From NCBI GenBank assembly GCA_021796155.1, contig JAJYOO010000185.1, positions 1 through 5,747 of the forward strand: DNA of 5,747 nt. The letters run 5' to 3'. A program made the position numbers and the translations under genes. Shown piece by piece: positions 4,892-5,747 of this stretch (position 1 is the first letter of the stretch; each line of letters opens with the position of its first letter). Origin of the DNA: Chloroflexota bacterium (GTDB taxonomy: Bacteria; Chloroflexota; Anaerolineae; Anaerolineales; Villigracilaceae). The notes below the pieces were generated by a model. The model ran no database searches and was not told the origin of the DNA. It worked only from the letters and a program-made list of their open reading frames with translations.

Positions 4892-5747
4892 ATCCAATTG
4901 TTATATCAAAGCAAACAGCTCGCCGTTTTGTGCTGGGACGTCAGGGCCTATGGCCGGGACGAAGATGGAAAGGCAAAAAGGGAACAGCTGAAGCGCTTCG
5001 CACTTGCGAAGCAGTTCAGCTTGATCCGCTTGTGGTAGTTGCGCGCAGCCAGGATATTGTGTTGCATAGTCGTGTCTTGAATTACAAACCGGGATATCTT
5101 CAACAGGTTCTGTATAAAGATCGCGAGTTCTTTGATTACGGCGGCGGACTATTTGTTTATCCGATAAGCGAATTGCCATATTGGCGTGTCCATATGGAAA
5201 GGCGTTCGCATGAAAAACGCGTCGAGGATTTTGTCTTTACGCACGATGGCTTATTCGATCAAGTGCGAGCGGAGTTGCGTGCACGCGGTCCGCTTGGAAA
5301 TCGCGATGTGGATGGGAACGCGGTCTCTGGGAATTATCGCGGGCGCAAGGATACTTCGCTGGCGCTGTTCGACATGTGGCTTTCGGGCGAATTGATGATT
5401 CATCATCGCGATGGGTTTGAACGCGTCTACGATTTTCGCGAGAATATCGCGCCGAAAAAATTTGATTATGTGGCAGGCGAAAAGGAAACGGAAATATTCT
5501 TTGCACGTAAATTAGTTGCGTTCATGGGGTTGAAACAAGAGGGAAGCATACGGGGCGAACTGCATAATTACATGCGGGAAAATTATTCGGTCGCGGAGAT
5601 GAAGAGTCTGCTTGGGAAGTGGAAAGAGTCTGGGATGTTCACGCCGGTACAAGTCGAGGGTAGACGCGAAACGTATCTCGTTTTGACGGAAGATGTCGCG
5701 GCTTTAGAGTCGCTTGAAAACGGAAGAGTTCCGAAAGGATGGAATCC
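4888..5747 (+). CDS. YcaQ/AlkX-type DNA glycosylase-like protein (HTH_42 family), cut by right window edge
   Basis: Translation starts at ATG 4888 in an ATGA overlap with the cupin stop, and 286 residues are visible with no stop before the edge. Full-length family members are about 390-410 residues, so roughly a quarter is missing. The N-terminal pattern SKQTARRFVLGRQGL (7-21), then CEAVQLDPLVVVARSQDIVLHSR (40-62), is that of the HTH_42/AlkZ-like superfamily. It carries QxD (Gln44, Asp46), the catalytic motif of the AlkX/YcaQ subgroup, rather than the QxQ of AlkZ. Further family-like segments are FFDYGGGLFVYPISELPYWRV (about 81-100) and GRKDTSLALFDMWLSGELM (152-170). Members unhook interstrand DNA crosslinks or excise bulky N-alkylated bases. 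A weak GGAG lies 14 bases upstream of the ATG, so coupling to the cupin gene is the likelier route of translation. Confidence 0.88.
   Translation, partial: MNPIVISKQTARRFVLGRQGLWPGRRWKGKKGTAEALRTCEAVQLDPLVVVARSQDIVLHSRVLNYKPGYLQQVLYKDREFFDYGGGLFVYPISELPYWRVHMERRSHEKRVEDFVFTHDGLFDQVRAELRARGPLGNRDVDGNAVSGNYRGRKDTSLALFDMWLSGELMIHHRDGFERVYDFRENIAPKKFDYVAGEKETEIFFARKLVAFMGLKQEGSIRGELHNYMRENYSVAEMKSLLGKWKESGMFTPVQVEGRRETYLVLTEDVAALESLENGRVPKGWN

Overview
The window is a dense bacterial chromosomal segment of roughly 50% GC with two divergently transcribed gene blocks. The best taxonomic guess is Chloroflexota, in the Anaerolineae direction. This rests on the TtuA/TtuB pair and on short palindromic spacer repeats (ATTCG-rich units and a GAAGCGAAGG/CTTCGCT-type inverted repeat) of a kind I associate with that group. 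The assignment is an inference, not a measurement. Nothing here looks like a prophage, plasmid, transposon or CRISPR locus.

Leftward block (minus strand, read from about 3217 down to 1): a GT4-family glycosyltransferase, a 124-base spacer that is mostly one large imperfect inverted repeat, a YraN-type nuclease-fold protein, an ATTCG-type repeat, tRNA dimethylallyltransferase miaA, and the N-terminal part of an AMP-forming acyl-CoA synthetase that runs off the left edge.

Rightward block (plus strand, from 3320 to the right edge): a TtuB-type ubiquitin-like sulfur carrier, the tRNA 2-thiolation enzyme TtuA, a small cupin, and a YcaQ/AlkX-type DNA glycosylase-like protein cut by the right edge. 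ttuA/cupin and cupin/ycaQ-like are joined by 4-base ATGA overlaps, so these are very probably one translationally coupled operon. The 102-base region between the blocks holds candidate promoters for both directions, and these appear to overlap each other.

Functionally, two tRNA modification activities lie close together. MiaA prenylates A37. TtuA with TtuB would thiolate position 54 in the T-loop, a modification known for heat-stabilising tRNA in Thermus. The E1-like activating enzyme (TtuC) and the rhodanese (TtuD) of that pathway are not in the window.

The most notable observation concerns the sulfur carrier. Its body ends at the expected Gly-Gly (residues 63-64), but the frame stays open for 23 more residues, and most of that tail is encoded by an ATTCG-type palindromic repeat. 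An exposed C-terminal GG is essential for adenylation and thiocarboxylation in this family. The protein therefore either needs C-terminal processing, is inactive, or works in an unusual way. A related repeat also supplies the stop codon of yraN. No stretch longer than 300 bases lacks a gene; the longest gaps are 1891-2014 and 3218-3319, and both are described.
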